DNA from: Chryseobacterium sp. VAUSW3
GTDB taxonomy: Bacteria; Bacteroidota; Bacteroidia; Flavobacteriales; Weeksellaceae
Assembly: GCF_002205795.1 (NCBI RefSeq)
Contig: NZ_NIUY01000001.1
Span: 372,001 to 436,000, forward strand
Direction: 5' to 3'
Length of the DNA: 64,000 nucleotides
The first letter of the stretch is position 1. Every line of letters starts with the position of its first letter. Below, one piece after another: positions 27,436 through 37,709 of this stretch. Under the pieces are notes generated by a model, which saw only the letters and a list, made by a program, of their open reading frames with translations, did no database searches and was not told the DNA's origin. The position numbers were made by a program, and so were the translations under genes.

Positions 27436-28495
27436 GGTTCAATTGGTGATAAAAACTTTCTAAATTCTCAATATATCTTTCAACGGTAAATTGATTAATC
27501 ACTTTATCATAACCATTCCTGCCAATCAGATGTAACGATTCGGCATCCATTTCAATAATTTGGTTGAGTTTTTCAGTCAGTTCCGCTGTGTTTTTAGGAT
27601 CGAAAAGCCAACCACTTTCGCCGTCTTTCACAAACTCGGGAATGCCGCCAACCATGGAACACAACACAGGGATTTTCAAAAACATCGCTTCTGCTGCTGC
27701 AATCCCAAAACCTTCAGAAAAAGAAGGCAATACAAACAAATCAGCATTAGAAAGGTATTTCGAAGGTTCCGAGTTGAAACCAGTAAAGGTAATCTTGGAA
27801 TCCATATGTAATGTTGAAGTCAATCCTTCCAGATGATGGCGTTCCCGGCCGTCTCCTACAATGGTCAAATGAGTATGTGCATTATTGGAGTGGGCGAAAG
27901 CAGTAATTAAGGTTTCCACATTTTTCACGATTTCTAATCTTCCGACATACACGATTTCGAAATTTGGGCTGTTTTTTCTAGGAAATGGTGTTGGAATGCT
28001 TACCGGATTATAAATGACCTTTCCTTTGCTTTCCGGTATTTCACCGGTATTCACCAAATGATTTTTTACAGATTGTGAAACACCAATCACCTGATCCGCG
28101 AAGCGGTACACCCATCGAAAGACTTTTTGGGCAATAGAAGAATGATTTGGGATCCCGATTTCCTCACCGAGAATTGTCTTAACTCCGGCTAATTTTGCGG
28201 CGATAATCCCATGAAAATTAGCTTCCGCTGCTGCGGCATGAACCACATCTGGTCTTATTTTCTTGATTAATCGATATACCGCCCAAATATTGGAGAGATT
28301 ACGGATAGAGAAATTCCGGTTAAGGACATGCACTTCAAAACCCCTTTCCTTTAGTTTCCTTTCAGCGTTTCCACCATAGCCAATGGCGGAAAAAACATAT
28401 TGGTGCCGAAGCAATTCAGGGTTTTCAGTGAAGCTTAGATATTTCTTTTCCTGTCCGCCAAAATCTAGTAAAGTGGTTAATCGTAGGATTTTCAT
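27428..28495 (-). CDS. Glycosyltransferase family 4
   Basis: The 355-residue GT-B enzyme has LTTLLDFGGQEKKYLSF at the N-terminus, IVYVGRLEIVKNVETLI at the donor-domain start and PSFSEGFGIAAAEAM as the EX7E motif. It belongs with the gene at 26317, which overlaps its end. Both are less AT-rich than the genes on either side, so the pair may have a common origin (inference). Confidence 0.88.
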   Translation of the reverse strand: MKILRLTTLLDFGGQEKKYLSFTENPELLRHQYVFSAIGYGGNAERKLKERGFEVHVLNRNFSIRNLSNIWAVYRLIKKIRPDVVHAAAAEANFHGIIAAKLAGVKTILGEEIGIPNHSSIAQKVFRWVYRFADQVIGVSQSVKNHLVNTGEIPESKGKVIYNPVSIPTPFPRKNSPNFEIVYVGRLEIVKNVETLITAFAHSNNAHTHLTIVGDGRERHHLEGLTSTLHMDSKITFTGFNSEPSKYLSNADLFVLPSFSEGFGIAAAEAMFLKIPVLCSMVGGIPEFVKDGESGWLFDPKNTAELTEKLNQIIEMDAESLHLIGRNGYDKVINQFTVERYIENLESFYHQLNHD

Positions 28496-28600
28496 AATTT
28501 ATTAATAATCTAAATTTTAGTGGAATCACCTGATTAAAAATTCTCCATCTTTGGCACGTGTCCGCATCAAAGAATTATGGATAAAAATACAGGAAAATAA

Positions 28601-29575
28601 TTAATAGTATGCTTTGTGAACAGGGAATGATTTTAATGATTTACTATAAATCAATCGGAAATAAGTTATAAATTTCAATAGGTAAGCTTTATTCCAGGGC
28701 TGTAAAACGCGTTTAAGAAGAAAAGTGATAAATAAATTATTATAATCTAACATGCCTATTTTATTAATAATATCTCTTCGCAATCCAGATGCTGCAATGG
28801 AAGCGTAATAACTTATATAATACCTGTAAATATAAAATGATGTGAATGTTTTTTCACCATCTAAAAATGTAAGTACTTTCGTATCGAGGAGTTTGTAGAA
28901 GTAAGTATTCCTAACGGGTTTTAAATTTTTATTGGACATACTTGTGTTTGTATCATTGATATCATAACAGGCCAATTTTGTAAGGACTAAAATTACATTT
29001 GCACTCTTACATGCTTTAACACATCTATTCCAAAAATCGGTATCTTCACCAAACCTTAAATTTTCATCAAATTGCAATTTATTATTTGTAATCAGATCTT
29101 TTCGGATGACTGTGCTTGAGGAAGAAAATAAGGGATGGTAGCGAAGCAGGACTTTAAAATAATCTCGTTTATCAATCTCTATGTAATCGAAATGGCTTAT
29201 CTCATAATTAAGTATACTATGTGACACGGCAGCACTAATAATTTCTATTGTGCGGTGTTTCTTAATTATGTAATTTACAGACTCTAAAAAACGGTTGTGA
29301 TAATAATCGTCACCGTCCAAAAATGCGACATAATCGAATTTGCTTTTTTCCATTCCGTAGTTTCTAGCTTTTGAAACTCCGCCGTTGTTTTGACTGTAAA
29401 CAGATATTCTAGGGTCACTTTCGCTAATATGGGTAGCAATATCTAAACTATCATCTGTTGAACCATCGTCGACAATGATAATTTCAAATTTTTGAAAACT
29501 CTGTTTCAAAATAGAATCTACAGCTCTCTTAATGTACTTTGATTTATTGTACAGTGGAATGATTACAGATATCAT
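28601..29575 (-). CDS. Glycosyltransferase family 2
   Basis: The 324-residue GT-A enzyme has VIIPLYNKSKYIKRAV at the N-terminus, IIIVDDGSTDDSLDI and the metal-binding FLDGDDYY (about residue 90). A C-terminal part contains hydrophobic stretches. It is an inverting sugar transferase for one step of repeat-unit assembly; the sugar is unknown. The gene is AT-rich, as are its neighbours up to 34110. Confidence 0.88.
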   Translation of the reverse strand: MISVIIPLYNKSKYIKRAVDSILKQSFQKFEIIIVDDGSTDDSLDIATHISESDPRISVYSQNNGGVSKARNYGMEKSKFDYVAFLDGDDYYHNRFLESVNYIIKKHRTIEIISAAVSHSILNYEISHFDYIEIDKRDYFKVLLRYHPLFSSSSTVIRKDLITNNKLQFDENLRFGEDTDFWNRCVKACKSANVILVLTKLACYDINDTNTSMSNKNLKPVRNTYFYKLLDTKVLTFLDGEKTFTSFYIYRYYISYYASIAASGLRRDIINKIGMLDYNNLFITFLLKRVLQPWNKAYLLKFITYFRLIYSKSLKSFPVHKAYY

Positions 29576-29704
29576 AGGTGATTGATTAATGACGATTTGA
29601 AAAGGAAAAGAGAGGTATTCGGTTTATATCAATATTTTCTTTATAATGTAATATTGTTTTGTTATACCTGTAATGGCAAAAGCAAATGTGGTATAAGTGG
29701 TGAT

Positions 29705-30637
29705 TTACTTTAACAACTTAATATATTCATCTTTCAATGCGAAAGGAGCTACCCTTAACAAATCCTTTTGTAAATGTTTTATTAGATCTTGGTCTGGTAA
29801 AAACTGATATTGATGAATTACTTCATGCAATAGATTTGGAATGTGTTCTATTTCAGCAATGTGAATAAGGAATTCATCATATTCTCTAATACCAACAGAA
29901 CTGAAATAGTCTTTAAACTTAACATTATCCCCACGAAGTGGTTTCTTTATATTTGAAAAATTACACCATAAACTAGCAATTCCGTATACATGGGAAACAA
30001 TAATTCCGTGTAGGGAAGTCGACAATGTAAATTCACAACTACAGATCTCATTGATGATTTTTTCAATATCATCTAATAAATTAATTACAAGTATATCCGA
30101 TGGTACTGCTTTTTTAAGTTCATCATAATGAATATAATGAGGGATTATTCCTACTTTATATTTTTTTATTTTTTCTGGTTTATAAATCAGCGGTAATAAA
30201 ATAGCCGGATCACCAAGTACAGAAGGTACTTTGTATCCTAATTCTTTTAATCTTATTTGAGAATACTTTCCCCGCACTGAAACAAAATCAGCATTTTTAA
30301 AATTACATTTTTCTTCAATGATTCCCGCACCCCAAACTTGACAGTTAGAGTACTGAATATTTTGCAGTACACTTCCCACAGCCAGGAGAACTTTCGGCCT
30401 CATTAATAAATTAAACGACACATACTTACCAAAAGTGATGAAATTAATCTTTCTGTACAATAGTGCCATGACAAGTATCTTAAAAGATAACCACAAGTTG
30501 TCCCGCAAATATATAAGATTGATATGATTAACCTTCTGCTGTGATATATTCTCGACGATATAAGGATTTAGTTCATCGCCAAAGTTCCCTTTTCCCTTAT
30601 GGTGTCTATACCAAAAAAGATTAATTTTTTTTTCCAT
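29705..30637 (-). CDS. Polysaccharide pyruvyl transferase family protein
   Basis: The 310-residue protein has the family opening GKGNFGDELNPYIV, a middle VWGAGIIEE and the C-terminal STSLHGIIVSHVYGI motif. Members move pyruvate from phosphoenolpyruvate to a sugar to form a ketal, or act as glycosyltransferase-like enzymes. Here it would put a negatively charged pyruvyl group on the glycan (inference). It is flanked by two GT2 genes on the same strand. Confidence 0.8.
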   Translation of the reverse strand: MEKKINLFWYRHHKGKGNFGDELNPYIVENISQQKVNHINLIYLRDNLWLSFKILVMALLYRKINFITFGKYVSFNLLMRPKVLLAVGSVLQNIQYSNCQVWGAGIIEEKCNFKNADFVSVRGKYSQIRLKELGYKVPSVLGDPAILLPLIYKPEKIKKYKVGIIPHYIHYDELKKAVPSDILVINLLDDIEKIINEICSCEFTLSTSLHGIIVSHVYGIASLWCNFSNIKKPLRGDNVKFKDYFSSVGIREYDEFLIHIAEIEHIPNLLHEVIHQYQFLPDQDLIKHLQKDLLRVAPFALKDEYIKLLK

Positions 30638-30731
30638 AATTCAATATTAACATTATATTTCCCCTCACCATCTAAAGTCGTACATCTTCTATTACTTTAC
30701 AACCTTGTTATGCTCTTCCTCTTTCTTACAT

Positions 30732-31646
30732 CTAACGGGTGACATTAGCTTTGTACCAGATTATTAGGAGACTTATTTTAAAAGTAAGGCTATATATTAA
30801 TTTACTCAATGGGCTATCTTTATTAAATCCTTTCCTATCTAAGAAATTGTACAGCATGTTTCGATAGTATGGAAAACTAGAGCGATAAGAATCATAATAT
30901 TTTAACTTAATCGCCTCTTTAACCTTTAGCTGTTCACTGTTCATATGTGCAGTACTTTTTTGTTGAACAGAGCCGGAATGTATCCGGTACTTAACAGACT
31001 GTAAATCTGTATAAAATATTTTAAAGCCACTCTTGGTAGCTAAAACCCAAAAGGGATAATCCTCGATCTTTCTGAATTCTTCATCAAACGTGATAAACTG
31101 AAAGATTTCTCTTTTAAAAAACACGCCTGGTGCATTAACATATACACCATACATAAGCAATTCATATTGCTTGTTTGCACTTAGAGCAAAAAAATTAATT
31201 TTTTTTGAGGGTTCCCAAACTCCAATGCTATTATGACCTTCGAAATTATCTTTATACAAATTTAAAGAGGTCTGTAAAATAAAGATCTTTTTATCTTGAA
31301 TATAGTTAACAAAATTTCTACAGCAGTCTTCAAAAAAAACATCATCGCCCGCGATCAGTTTTACCCATTCTCCTGTAGATGCTCGAACACCCCGGTTACA
31401 ATTTGCCGGAATACCCGTGTTTTCTTCTACAGTAAGTAATTTAGTTTTTGGAAACCTATTATTGTTTTGAGCTAACCAAACCCGACACATTTCAATCGTA
31501 TGATCAGTGGATCCATCATCTGAAATTATAAGTTCAATATTCTCATACGTCTGTGCCTTCACGCTCTCCAGTGTTTCCATCACATATTTCGATGAATTGT
31601 ATGTGATGACTACCACAGAAACTAATGGATTTCTATTTTCCAACAT
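30732..31646 (-). CDS. Glycosyltransferase family 2
   Basis: The 304-residue GT-A enzyme has VVVITYNSSKYVMETLESV, LIISDDGSTDHTIEM and AGDDVFFED as the DXD-type motif. It lies directly downstream of the flippase gene, as is common for repeat-unit glycosyltransferases. The sugar is not predictable. Confidence 0.88.
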   Translation of the reverse strand: MLENRNPLVSVVVITYNSSKYVMETLESVKAQTYENIELIISDDGSTDHTIEMCRVWLAQNNNRFPKTKLLTVEENTGIPANCNRGVRASTGEWVKLIAGDDVFFEDCCRNFVNYIQDKKIFILQTSLNLYKDNFEGHNSIGVWEPSKKINFFALSANKQYELLMYGVYVNAPGVFFKREIFQFITFDEEFRKIEDYPFWVLATKSGFKIFYTDLQSVKYRIHSGSVQQKSTAHMNSEQLKVKEAIKLKYYDSYRSSFPYYRNMLYNFLDRKGFNKDSPLSKLIYSLTFKISLLIIWYKANVTR

Positions 31647-31699
31647 ATTTTTTTAATTTGTAAAGTAATGCATCACCCATTTTTATAAAAATTCTAAAC

Positions 31700-33187
31700 T
31701 CATTTTCTGAATTTCCTGATTAACGACTGAATGACCGATTTAATATCAAGCCTTTTATTCAACTCTCTGTAAGAATATAAAATAGTCACTATTAACAGCA
31801 ATATGGCTGCGTAGAACGCAATTTGATTAGATGATTGGTTCATCAGTAAGAAAACCGATGTAGCTAATGTAATATTAACCAAAAGTATAATTACAAAATC
31901 CTTGGTAAACTTAAATTTATACAAATAATAGCTTAAAAACAGGGTTTGAATTTGATTCAAAACGTAAGCTGCAAGAAAGCCGATCCCAAGACCGGTCAGT
32001 CCAAAATAATTATAAAACAATATACTACATCCAATCAAATACGAAACAGAGAAGATCTCTTTGACAAAAAATATACGGGAATCACCCTTTGCAAGATATA
32101 TGAAACCTACAGACCAGCTTGAGGCCTTTAAAATTAATCCGAGCATAGCCCATCGCATCATTTCAACAATAGGTAAAAATTTTGAGGAGTAGAGTAACTG
32201 TACGAAAAAAGGGATAAAAATCATTAAGACAAGCAGTATAGGTACAATTAATAAAACTGCGATCTCTGCCTGTTGATTAATGAGTATTTTGGCTTTCATA
32301 TTATCATGAGCTACACCACTCAAGCGTGGATAGTAATCTGCACTCATAGCAGTAAAAATCATTCCGACATAAGAATTGATAATCGCAAAACCGGCAGAAT
32401 ACAAACCTAGATGCTCAACCCCCCCCGCTTTTGTAATATAGGATCTCATGAAAAAATCAGAGCCTACGCTTAGTAGACCACTCATACTCAACATAAATCC
32501 CATCGCAAGCATACTTTTTGCCTCTGATATCGTCTCTTCACGTGACAATACAACCTTTTCGATTTTGATGGTGCGCGAATAATGCCAGCTTACAAGCAAA
32601 CTAATAATCGAAGTACCTATTATTGCAGGTACTACACCATCAATACCCCACTTATAATACATTGGAACCGAAATAAGCAAGCCCAGTACTGATCCAGTCA
32701 AACTTGCTGCGGCCATCTGTTTCAGCCTGCGGGTTCCTCTTAGAAGAACATTTTGCCCATTGCTGATCTGATTGAGGAAAAGAGTGATTGCAATCCAGCA
32801 AAATGCTGCCGTCGACTTCCGGTGACCGAACGTAATTTCACTTAACCAGGGAGAAAACAGAATTATTAACAGTGCACCGAGCAAACCTGTAACCCATACC
32901 AGTTTACGGAGCACGCTCACAACTGTTGATACCCTTTTATGATCTGAAGAAGCATAAGCCGCAGCAACATTTTTTACAGCACTGGTACTCAGTCCAAAAT
33001 TAGTCATGGACGCAATTAAACTGATTGTGCTGTTAAGAATACTGTTATAACCCATTCCCGCAGGTCCCAATAGAACTGCAAGAAGTTTTGACCGTAATAT
33101 ATTGATGATAATCTGGAAAATCTGTACTCCACCAAATAATGAAGTGGCTTTCATGATTTGTTTATAAGATGACTGACTTTCTGACAT
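31700..33187 (-). CDS. wzx: Wzx-type O-antigen/polysaccharide flippase
   Basis: The 495-residue protein has about 12-14 membrane helices, an N-terminus TSLFGGVQIFQIIINILRS and LLGPAGMGYNSILN. This is typical of the MATE-like polysaccharide transporter family (Wzx/RfbX). It would flip undecaprenyl-diphosphate-linked repeat units to the periplasmic face. Its presence argues for a Wzx/Wzy-dependent rather than an ABC-type pathway. Confidence 0.88.
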   Translation of the reverse strand: MSESQSSYKQIMKATSLFGGVQIFQIIINILRSKLLAVLLGPAGMGYNSILNSTISLIASMTNFGLSTSAVKNVAAAYASSDHKRVSTVVSVLRKLVWVTGLLGALLIILFSPWLSEITFGHRKSTAAFCWIAITLFLNQISNGQNVLLRGTRRLKQMAAASLTGSVLGLLISVPMYYKWGIDGVVPAIIGTSIISLLVSWHYSRTIKIEKVVLSREETISEAKSMLAMGFMLSMSGLLSVGSDFFMRSYITKAGGVEHLGLYSAGFAIINSYVGMIFTAMSADYYPRLSGVAHDNMKAKILINQQAEIAVLLIVPILLVLMIFIPFFVQLLYSSKFLPIVEMMRWAMLGLILKASSWSVGFIYLAKGDSRIFFVKEIFSVSYLIGCSILFYNYFGLTGLGIGFLAAYVLNQIQTLFLSYYLYKFKFTKDFVIILLVNITLATSVFLLMNQSSNQIAFYAAILLLIVTILYSYRELNKRLDIKSVIQSLIRKFRK

Positions 33188-33216
33188 AAAAGGATGAACT
33201 TAGATTAAAATAAAAT

Positions 33217-34110
33217 TTACAGATACCCTTTTTCACTCATGACCTTTTGTACTTCACTGGTGATCTTTATCGCCCCCCGTTCGTTCAGATGATCTGCATC
33301 CCCCATGTCATCATCAGTAAACAGCTTCGAGTTGTATAAATCAATCAATAGAACTGATGGATATTCATCCAGCAAATCGTATAATTTTTTAAATAAAATT
33401 TCTGCTGACGGTAAATTCCGTTGAAATGCAGTTAAATGAGGAGGAAGTACAACAACTAAGTTAATATTGTCACTGGCAATTTCTATAATTAATTTTCTTA
33501 ACCATTCGATCTGATCTGGCTCTCTAGTATTTTCTCTTAATAATTGTTGAGCACGTAAATCTGGCGGAGTTACAATATATTTTGTTTTTCTTTCGTAACC
33601 ATAATAACTTTTTTCGATGTTCTGACTGTATTTGGAGCATTTCTTAAAAATACGCCTTTCTTGTTTTTGGTCAATGAAGCCACGTTCCTGATAATCAATA
33701 TTAAAAAAATATTTATAAATAACTAATCTATATCGCTCCTTCAGTCTGATAAGCGACATTCCATTTGCCGGGACATTATAGAAATAGACAACATTCTTTA
33801 ATTTTGGCAGCCCTTTTTTTATTTGATGATACAGATGATAGTTAAAATACAGATCTGAGCTTATCAATCCTAGATTATAAGAATTCTTGATCAGGGGAGA
33901 ATAGAAACCATAGTCCGTATTGGATCCTCTAATAGCGAGCGTCTCGATGGTGTCAGCATGACGCATCAGTCCATGCTTTTTTCGATAAACATAGCCTATG
34001 AAATCCTCTGAATCATAATAATTTATTTTCTTGGATTTACGGCGCTCATGATACTCCACCATAAAATTTGGAAGCATCATTTTAATTACTTTTTTTAATT
34101 GCTTCTTCAT
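33217..34110 (-). CDS. Uncharacterised protein with SGNH-hydrolase-like features
   Basis: The 297-residue protein has no clear signal peptide; a short hydrophobic stretch [13 protein letters not shown] lies near the start. [12 protein letters not shown] (about 59-70) could be a modified block I, and [14 protein letters not shown] near the C-terminus has the Asp-x2-His pattern of SGNH/GDSL and DltD/AlgX-like enzymes. It could add or remove an acyl group on the polysaccharide. Its TGA overlaps the ATG of neither partner, but its start overlaps the stop of the aminotransferase gene by four bases. The function is uncertain. Confidence 0.55.
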   Translation of the reverse strand: MKKQLKKVIKMMLPNFMVEYHERRKSKKINYYDSEDFIGYVYRKKHGLMRHADTIETLAIRGSNTDYGFYSPLIKNSYNLGLISSDLYFNYHLYHQIKKGLPKLKNVVYFYNVPANGMSLIRLKERYRLVIYKYFFNIDYQERGFIDQKQERRIFKKCSKYSQNIEKSYYGYERKTKYIVTPPDLRAQQLLRENTREPDQIEWLRKLIIEIASDNINLVVVLPPHLTAFQRNLPSAEILFKKLYDLLDEYPSVLLIDLYNSKLFTDDDMGDADHLNERGAIKITSEVQKVMSEKGYL

Positions 34111-35219
34111 TTAGATTGCAAAAAAAAATTTACTGATTGAATTACCGTATCGATATCATCTTCACTCATCACAGGGCTTATTGGCAAACTTAAAACCTCT
34201 TGATGAATTTTTTCTGTAAAGGGAAAATTCATTTCATCCATTTCTTTGTAAGCCTCCTGTTTATGAGGAGGAATAGGATAATGTATGAGGGTCTGTACCC
34301 CTTTTTCAGTCAGAAAATTTTGAAGTTTTTCACGCTCAGGAGTTCTGATGACGAACAGATGCCATACATGCTCTGCGGGATCAGCCGGAATTTCCGGAAG
34401 GATCAGGGCTGGGTTTTTAATCTCCGCCAGATATTTTTCAGCGATGGCTTTCCTTTTGTTGTTTTCTTCGTCAATATAATTCAGTTTTACATCGAGGACT
34501 GCTGCCTGAATCTCATCCAGACGGGAATTCAGTCCCTTGTAAATATTAACATATTTTTGATTGGAACCGTAGTTGGCCAATGCTCTGATGGTTTTTGCCA
34601 ATTCCCCGTCATTCGTTGTTACCGCACCGGCATCACCCAGCGCACCAAGGTTCTTTCCGGGATAAAAACTGAAACCGGCAGCATCGCCCAAATTTCCTGT
34701 TTTTACGCCATTCCATTCCGCACCAATGGCCTGCGCGTTGTCTTCTATAATTTTCAGCTGATGTTTTTGAGCCAGTGCATTCAGGTCTTCTGAAAAGACA
34801 ACTCTTCCGTACAGATGCACAATCATCACTCCTTTCGTACGGGAAGTGATTTTTTCTTCAATCTTTGCAAGATCAATATTGTAAGTGCTGATATCAGGTT
34901 CTACCAGAACAGGAACCAGTCCGTTATCCGAAATAGCCAGTACAGAAGCGATATAAGTGTTTGCCGGAACAATGATTTCATCGCCTTCCCGCATCACCCC
35001 CATTTCAATATAAGCTCTTAAAATAAGACGGAGCGCATCAAGACCATTAGCCACACCAATGGCGTGTTTAGCGCTGATATAGGAAGCAAGATGTTCTTCG
35101 AAAGTTTTTACTTCGTTGCCCAAAAGATACCAACCTGAACGGAAGGTCTGTAAGAGTTTCGCTTCAATTTCCTGCTGATGGGCAAGATTGATTTTCTGTA
35201 AGTCTAAGAATTTAATCAT
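34107..35219 (-). CDS. fdtB: DegT/DnrJ/EryC1-family sugar aminotransferase, FdtB-like
   Basis: The 370-residue PLP enzyme has [16 protein letters not shown] near the N-terminus, [15 protein letters not shown] and the PLP lysine in [14 protein letters not shown]. With FdtA- and FdtC-like neighbours it is best read as the transaminase that makes a dTDP-3-amino-3,6-dideoxyhexose from the 3-keto sugar (Fuc3N or Qui3N). Its start overlaps the fdtC-like stop by four bases (ATGA-type), indicating coupling. Confidence 0.85.
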   Translation of the reverse strand: MIKFLDLQKINLAHQQEIEAKLLQTFRSGWYLLGNEVKTFEEHLASYISAKHAIGVANGLDALRLILRAYIEMGVMREGDEIIVPANTYIASVLAISDNGLVPVLVEPDISTYNIDLAKIEEKITSRTKGVMIVHLYGRVVFSEDLNALAQKHQLKIIEDNAQAIGAEWNGVKTGNLGDAAGFSFYPGKNLGALGDAGAVTTNDGELAKTIRALANYGSNQKYVNIYKGLNSRLDEIQAAVLDVKLNYIDEENNKRKAIAEKYLAEIKNPALILPEIPADPAEHVWHLFVIRTPEREKLQNFLTEKGVQTLIHYPIPPHKQEAYKEMDEMNFPFTEKIHQEVLSLPISPVMSEDDIDTVIQSVNFFLQSK

Positions 35220-35701
35220 TGGTAAGTTATATTTCCTTTTTCATCTATGGTTCCTCTCTGTTTTGCCGGGTTGCCAAACCAAACCGTGTTGGCAGGCACC
35301 TCCTTGGTTACCACACTGCCTGCACCAATCAATGCAAATTCACCGATGATATTTCCGGCGACAATGGTAGCATTGGCTCCGATGGAAGCGCCTTTCTTAA
35401 CCAAAGTTTTTGCAAAGGCTTCAGGATACTGTTTCGATCTCGGAACCAAATCATTCGTGAACGTCACATTGGGACCAATAAAGACGTTATCTTCCAAAGT
35501 CACCCCGTCCCAAATCTGAACACCGGGTTTGATGGTGACATTGTCGCCGATTTTCACATCGCTCTCAATGAATACCTGACAGTTGATATTGCAATAGTCA
35601 CCAATCACTGCATCTTTTAAAATAACGCAGAACTGCCATACGGAAGTATTTTCACCGATATTAAGCGTCTGAACATCGGCAAGGGGATGGATTTTAGCCA
35701 T
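35216..35701 (-). CDS. fdtC: Left-handed beta-helix N-acetyltransferase, FdtC-like
   Basis: The 161-residue protein is built of hexapeptide repeats ([55 protein letters not shown]). Between two enzymes of the dTDP-3-amino sugar route, it should acetylate the 3-amino group with acetyl-CoA. Similar enzymes (WlbB/WbpD) act on other sugars, so the exact substrate is inferred from context. Confidence 0.85.
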   Translation of the reverse strand: MAKIHPLADVQTLNIGENTSVWQFCVILKDAVIGDYCNINCQVFIESDVKIGDNVTIKPGVQIWDGVTLEDNVFIGPNVTFTNDLVPRSKQYPEAFAKTLVKKGASIGANATIVAGNIIGEFALIGAGSVVTKEVPANTVWFGNPAKQRGTIDEKGNITYQ

Positions 35702-36113
35702 TTCTGAAATTTAAAAATTCCTGGTAATCTCTCATATAATCGCTTTCAGTGTATTCCATGGAAGCCAGTACAAGGCACACACTTCCGCTTGAAAAATCTT
35801 TCATTTCGCGCCAGATACCGGGTTTGATGTGCAGTGCTTTATTGGGATGGTTAAGAAATACTTCTTTTTTATTTTTGCCATCATCCAAAACAAAAGTAAA
35901 AGACCCGCTCGCTGCAACCACATACTGCTGCAACCCGTAATGACCGTGCCCACCTCTTTCTGCTCCCATAGGAACATCGTACAGATAATAAATTCTTTTT
36001 ATGTCAAAAGGAATATTCTGGTGGTTTTCCAGTACTGAAATATTTCCGGATTCATTATGAACGATAGGAAGTTCAACGACACAGCAGTCATTCACTGAAA
36101 ATTTATTATTCAT
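35694..36113 (-). CDS. fdtA: FdtA/QdtA-type dTDP-4-keto-6-deoxyglucose 3,4-ketoisomerase
   Basis: The 139-residue cupin has [20 protein letters not shown] and [19 protein letters not shown]. The two histidines of the HxH motif are kept (GGHGH). The family isomerises dTDP-4-keto-6-deoxyglucose to the 3-keto sugar that the aminotransferase then uses. It overlaps the genes on both sides by eight bases. The dTDP-glucose synthase and dehydratase (RmlA/RmlB) are not in the window. Confidence 0.85.
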   Translation of the reverse strand: MNNKFSVNDCCVVELPIVHNESGNISVLENHQNIPFDIKRIYYLYDVPMGAERGGHGHYGLQQYVVAASGSFTFVLDDGKNKKEVFLNHPNKALHIKPGIWREMKDFSSGSVCLVLASMEYTESDYMRDYQEFLNFRNG

Positions 36114-36504
36114 TTTTCAATTTCTTAAATTCTTCAAAATCCCTGATATAGTCTTGATCATCAAAATGCCTGTCAGAAACGATAAGCGCTAAAGCATTGG
36201 TAGAAAAGTTCTCTAGTTTTCTCCAGTACATTTTGGGAACATATAAACCGTAATAGGAACGGTTTAACGGGAATTTTATTTCTTGGGTTCCATCATGAAG
36301 CACAACATCAAAACTTCCGGACAATGCTACAATAAATTCCTGTTGCTCTTTGAAAGCATGACTTCCACGCGTTTCGCCGCCGGGTACATCATAAATCCAG
36401 TAGGTCCTTGCAATCTCAAAAGGAAGTTGCTTCGGGCTTTCAAAGAAAGAAAGATTTCCGCGGGGATCAACTATTTTCGGAAGTTGTATAATTTGAGGAA
36501 TCAT
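36106..36504 (-). CDS. Second FdtA/WxcM-type cupin, altered histidine motif
   Basis: This 132-residue cupin is clearly related to its neighbour (IVDPRGNLSFFE, YWIYDVPGGETRGSHAFKE, EFIVALSGSFDVVLHDG). The second histidine of the family's RGxHxH motif is Phe here. It could be an isomerase of different outcome or an inactive partner. The ATG at 36504 gives the usual family N-terminus. An ATG at 36537 that overlaps the upstream TGA (TGATG) is possible and would add 11 residues. Confidence 0.75.
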   Translation of the reverse strand: MIPQIIQLPKIVDPRGNLSFFESPKQLPFEIARTYWIYDVPGGETRGSHAFKEQQEFIVALSGSFDVVLHDGTQEIKFPLNRSYYGLYVPKMYWRKLENFSTNALALIVSDRHFDDQDYIRDFEEFKKLKNE

Positions 36505-36536
36505 ATATATTTTTTTTAAGCCATTAAAATCGTGCA

Positions 36537-37703
36537 TCAATCATTCCCAAACAAATCCCTCGTATAAACTTTCTCTTCCACATCGGCGAGTTCGGGTGCT
36601 TTGCGGTTGGAGATGATGACATCGCATTCCTTTTTAAAGCTTTCCAAATCTTTGGTGACGCGAGAACCGAAGAAGGTTTCTTCTTTCATTACGGGTTCGT
36701 ACACCACCACTTCCACGCCTTTTGCTTTGATGCGCTTCATCACGCCCTGGATCGCGGAAGCCCGGAAATTGTCGGAACCGGATTTCATAATTAACCGGTA
36801 AACGCCCACTTTCTTAGGGTTTTTTGCTAAAACAGAATCGGCGATAAAATCTTTTCTGGTTCGGTTAGCATCCACAATCGCACTGATAATGTTATTGGGT
36901 ACCGCATCATAGTTAGCCAGCAACTGTTTGGTGTCTTTTGGCAGACAGTAACCGCCATAGCCAAAAGACGGGTTGTTGTAATGCGAACCAATGCGGGGAT
37001 CCAAACCTACGCCTTCGATAATCTGCCGGCTGTCGAGCTGATGCGTCTGCGCATAACTGTCGAGTTCGTTGAAATACGCCACCCTTAATGCAAGATAGGT
37101 ATTGGAGAAAAGTTTAATCGCTTCGGCTTCTGTGGAATGGGTGAATAACACCGGAATGTCTTTTTTGATCGCCCCCTCCTTGAGGAGTTCCGCAAAAACC
37201 TCTGCTCTTTGGCTCTGTTCGCCAATGATGATTCTTGAGGGATATAAATTATCATACAACGCCTTACCTTCCCGCAAGAATTCCGGGGAAAAGATGATGT
37301 TCTTAAAATCCAGTTTCTTTTTTAAATCTTCAGTAAAACCCACCGGTACCGTGGATTTAATGATGACCACCGCTTGCGGCCGGTATTTTTTAACGTCAGC
37401 AATCACCGTTTCCACGCTGCTGGTGTTGAAGTAATTGGTTTTCGGATCGTAATCCGTCGGAGTCGCCACGATCACATAATCGGCGTTCTGGTATGCTTCC
37501 TGCTGATCGGTAGTGGCTTTAAACTGTAAGTTTTTATTTTGCAGAAAATCACTGATTTCGTGATCCTCAATCGGCGAAACCTGTGCATTGAGCATCGCCA
37601 CTTTTTCGGGAACAATATCAAACGCCACCACCTCATGATGCTGCGCGAGTAAAAGGGCATTGGAAAGCCCTACGTAGCCGGTACCGACAACTGTGATTTT
37701 CAT
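36537..37703 (-). CDS. ugd: UDP-glucose 6-dehydrogenase-like nucleotide sugar dehydrogenase
   Basis: The 388-residue protein has the NAD-binding [52 protein letters not shown] and the catalytic cysteine in [14 protein letters not shown]. It would oxidise UDP-glucose (or a related sugar) to the uronic acid with two NAD. Length and motifs are normal for the short Ugd class. It sits six bases after the WbpO-like gene on the same strand. Confidence 0.9.
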   Translation of the reverse strand: MKITVVGTGYVGLSNALLLAQHHEVVAFDIVPEKVAMLNAQVSPIEDHEISDFLQNKNLQFKATTDQQEAYQNADYVIVATPTDYDPKTNYFNTSSVETVIADVKKYRPQAVVIIKSTVPVGFTEDLKKKLDFKNIIFSPEFLREGKALYDNLYPSRIIIGEQSQRAEVFAELLKEGAIKKDIPVLFTHSTEAEAIKLFSNTYLALRVAYFNELDSYAQTHQLDSRQIIEGVGLDPRIGSHYNNPSFGYGGYCLPKDTKQLLANYDAVPNNIISAIVDANRTRKDFIADSVLAKNPKKVGVYRLIMKSGSDNFRASAIQGVMKRIKAKGVEVVVYEPVMKEETFFGSRVTKDLESFKKECDVIISNRKAPELADVEEKVYTRDLFGND

Positions 37704-37709
37704 ACGTTC

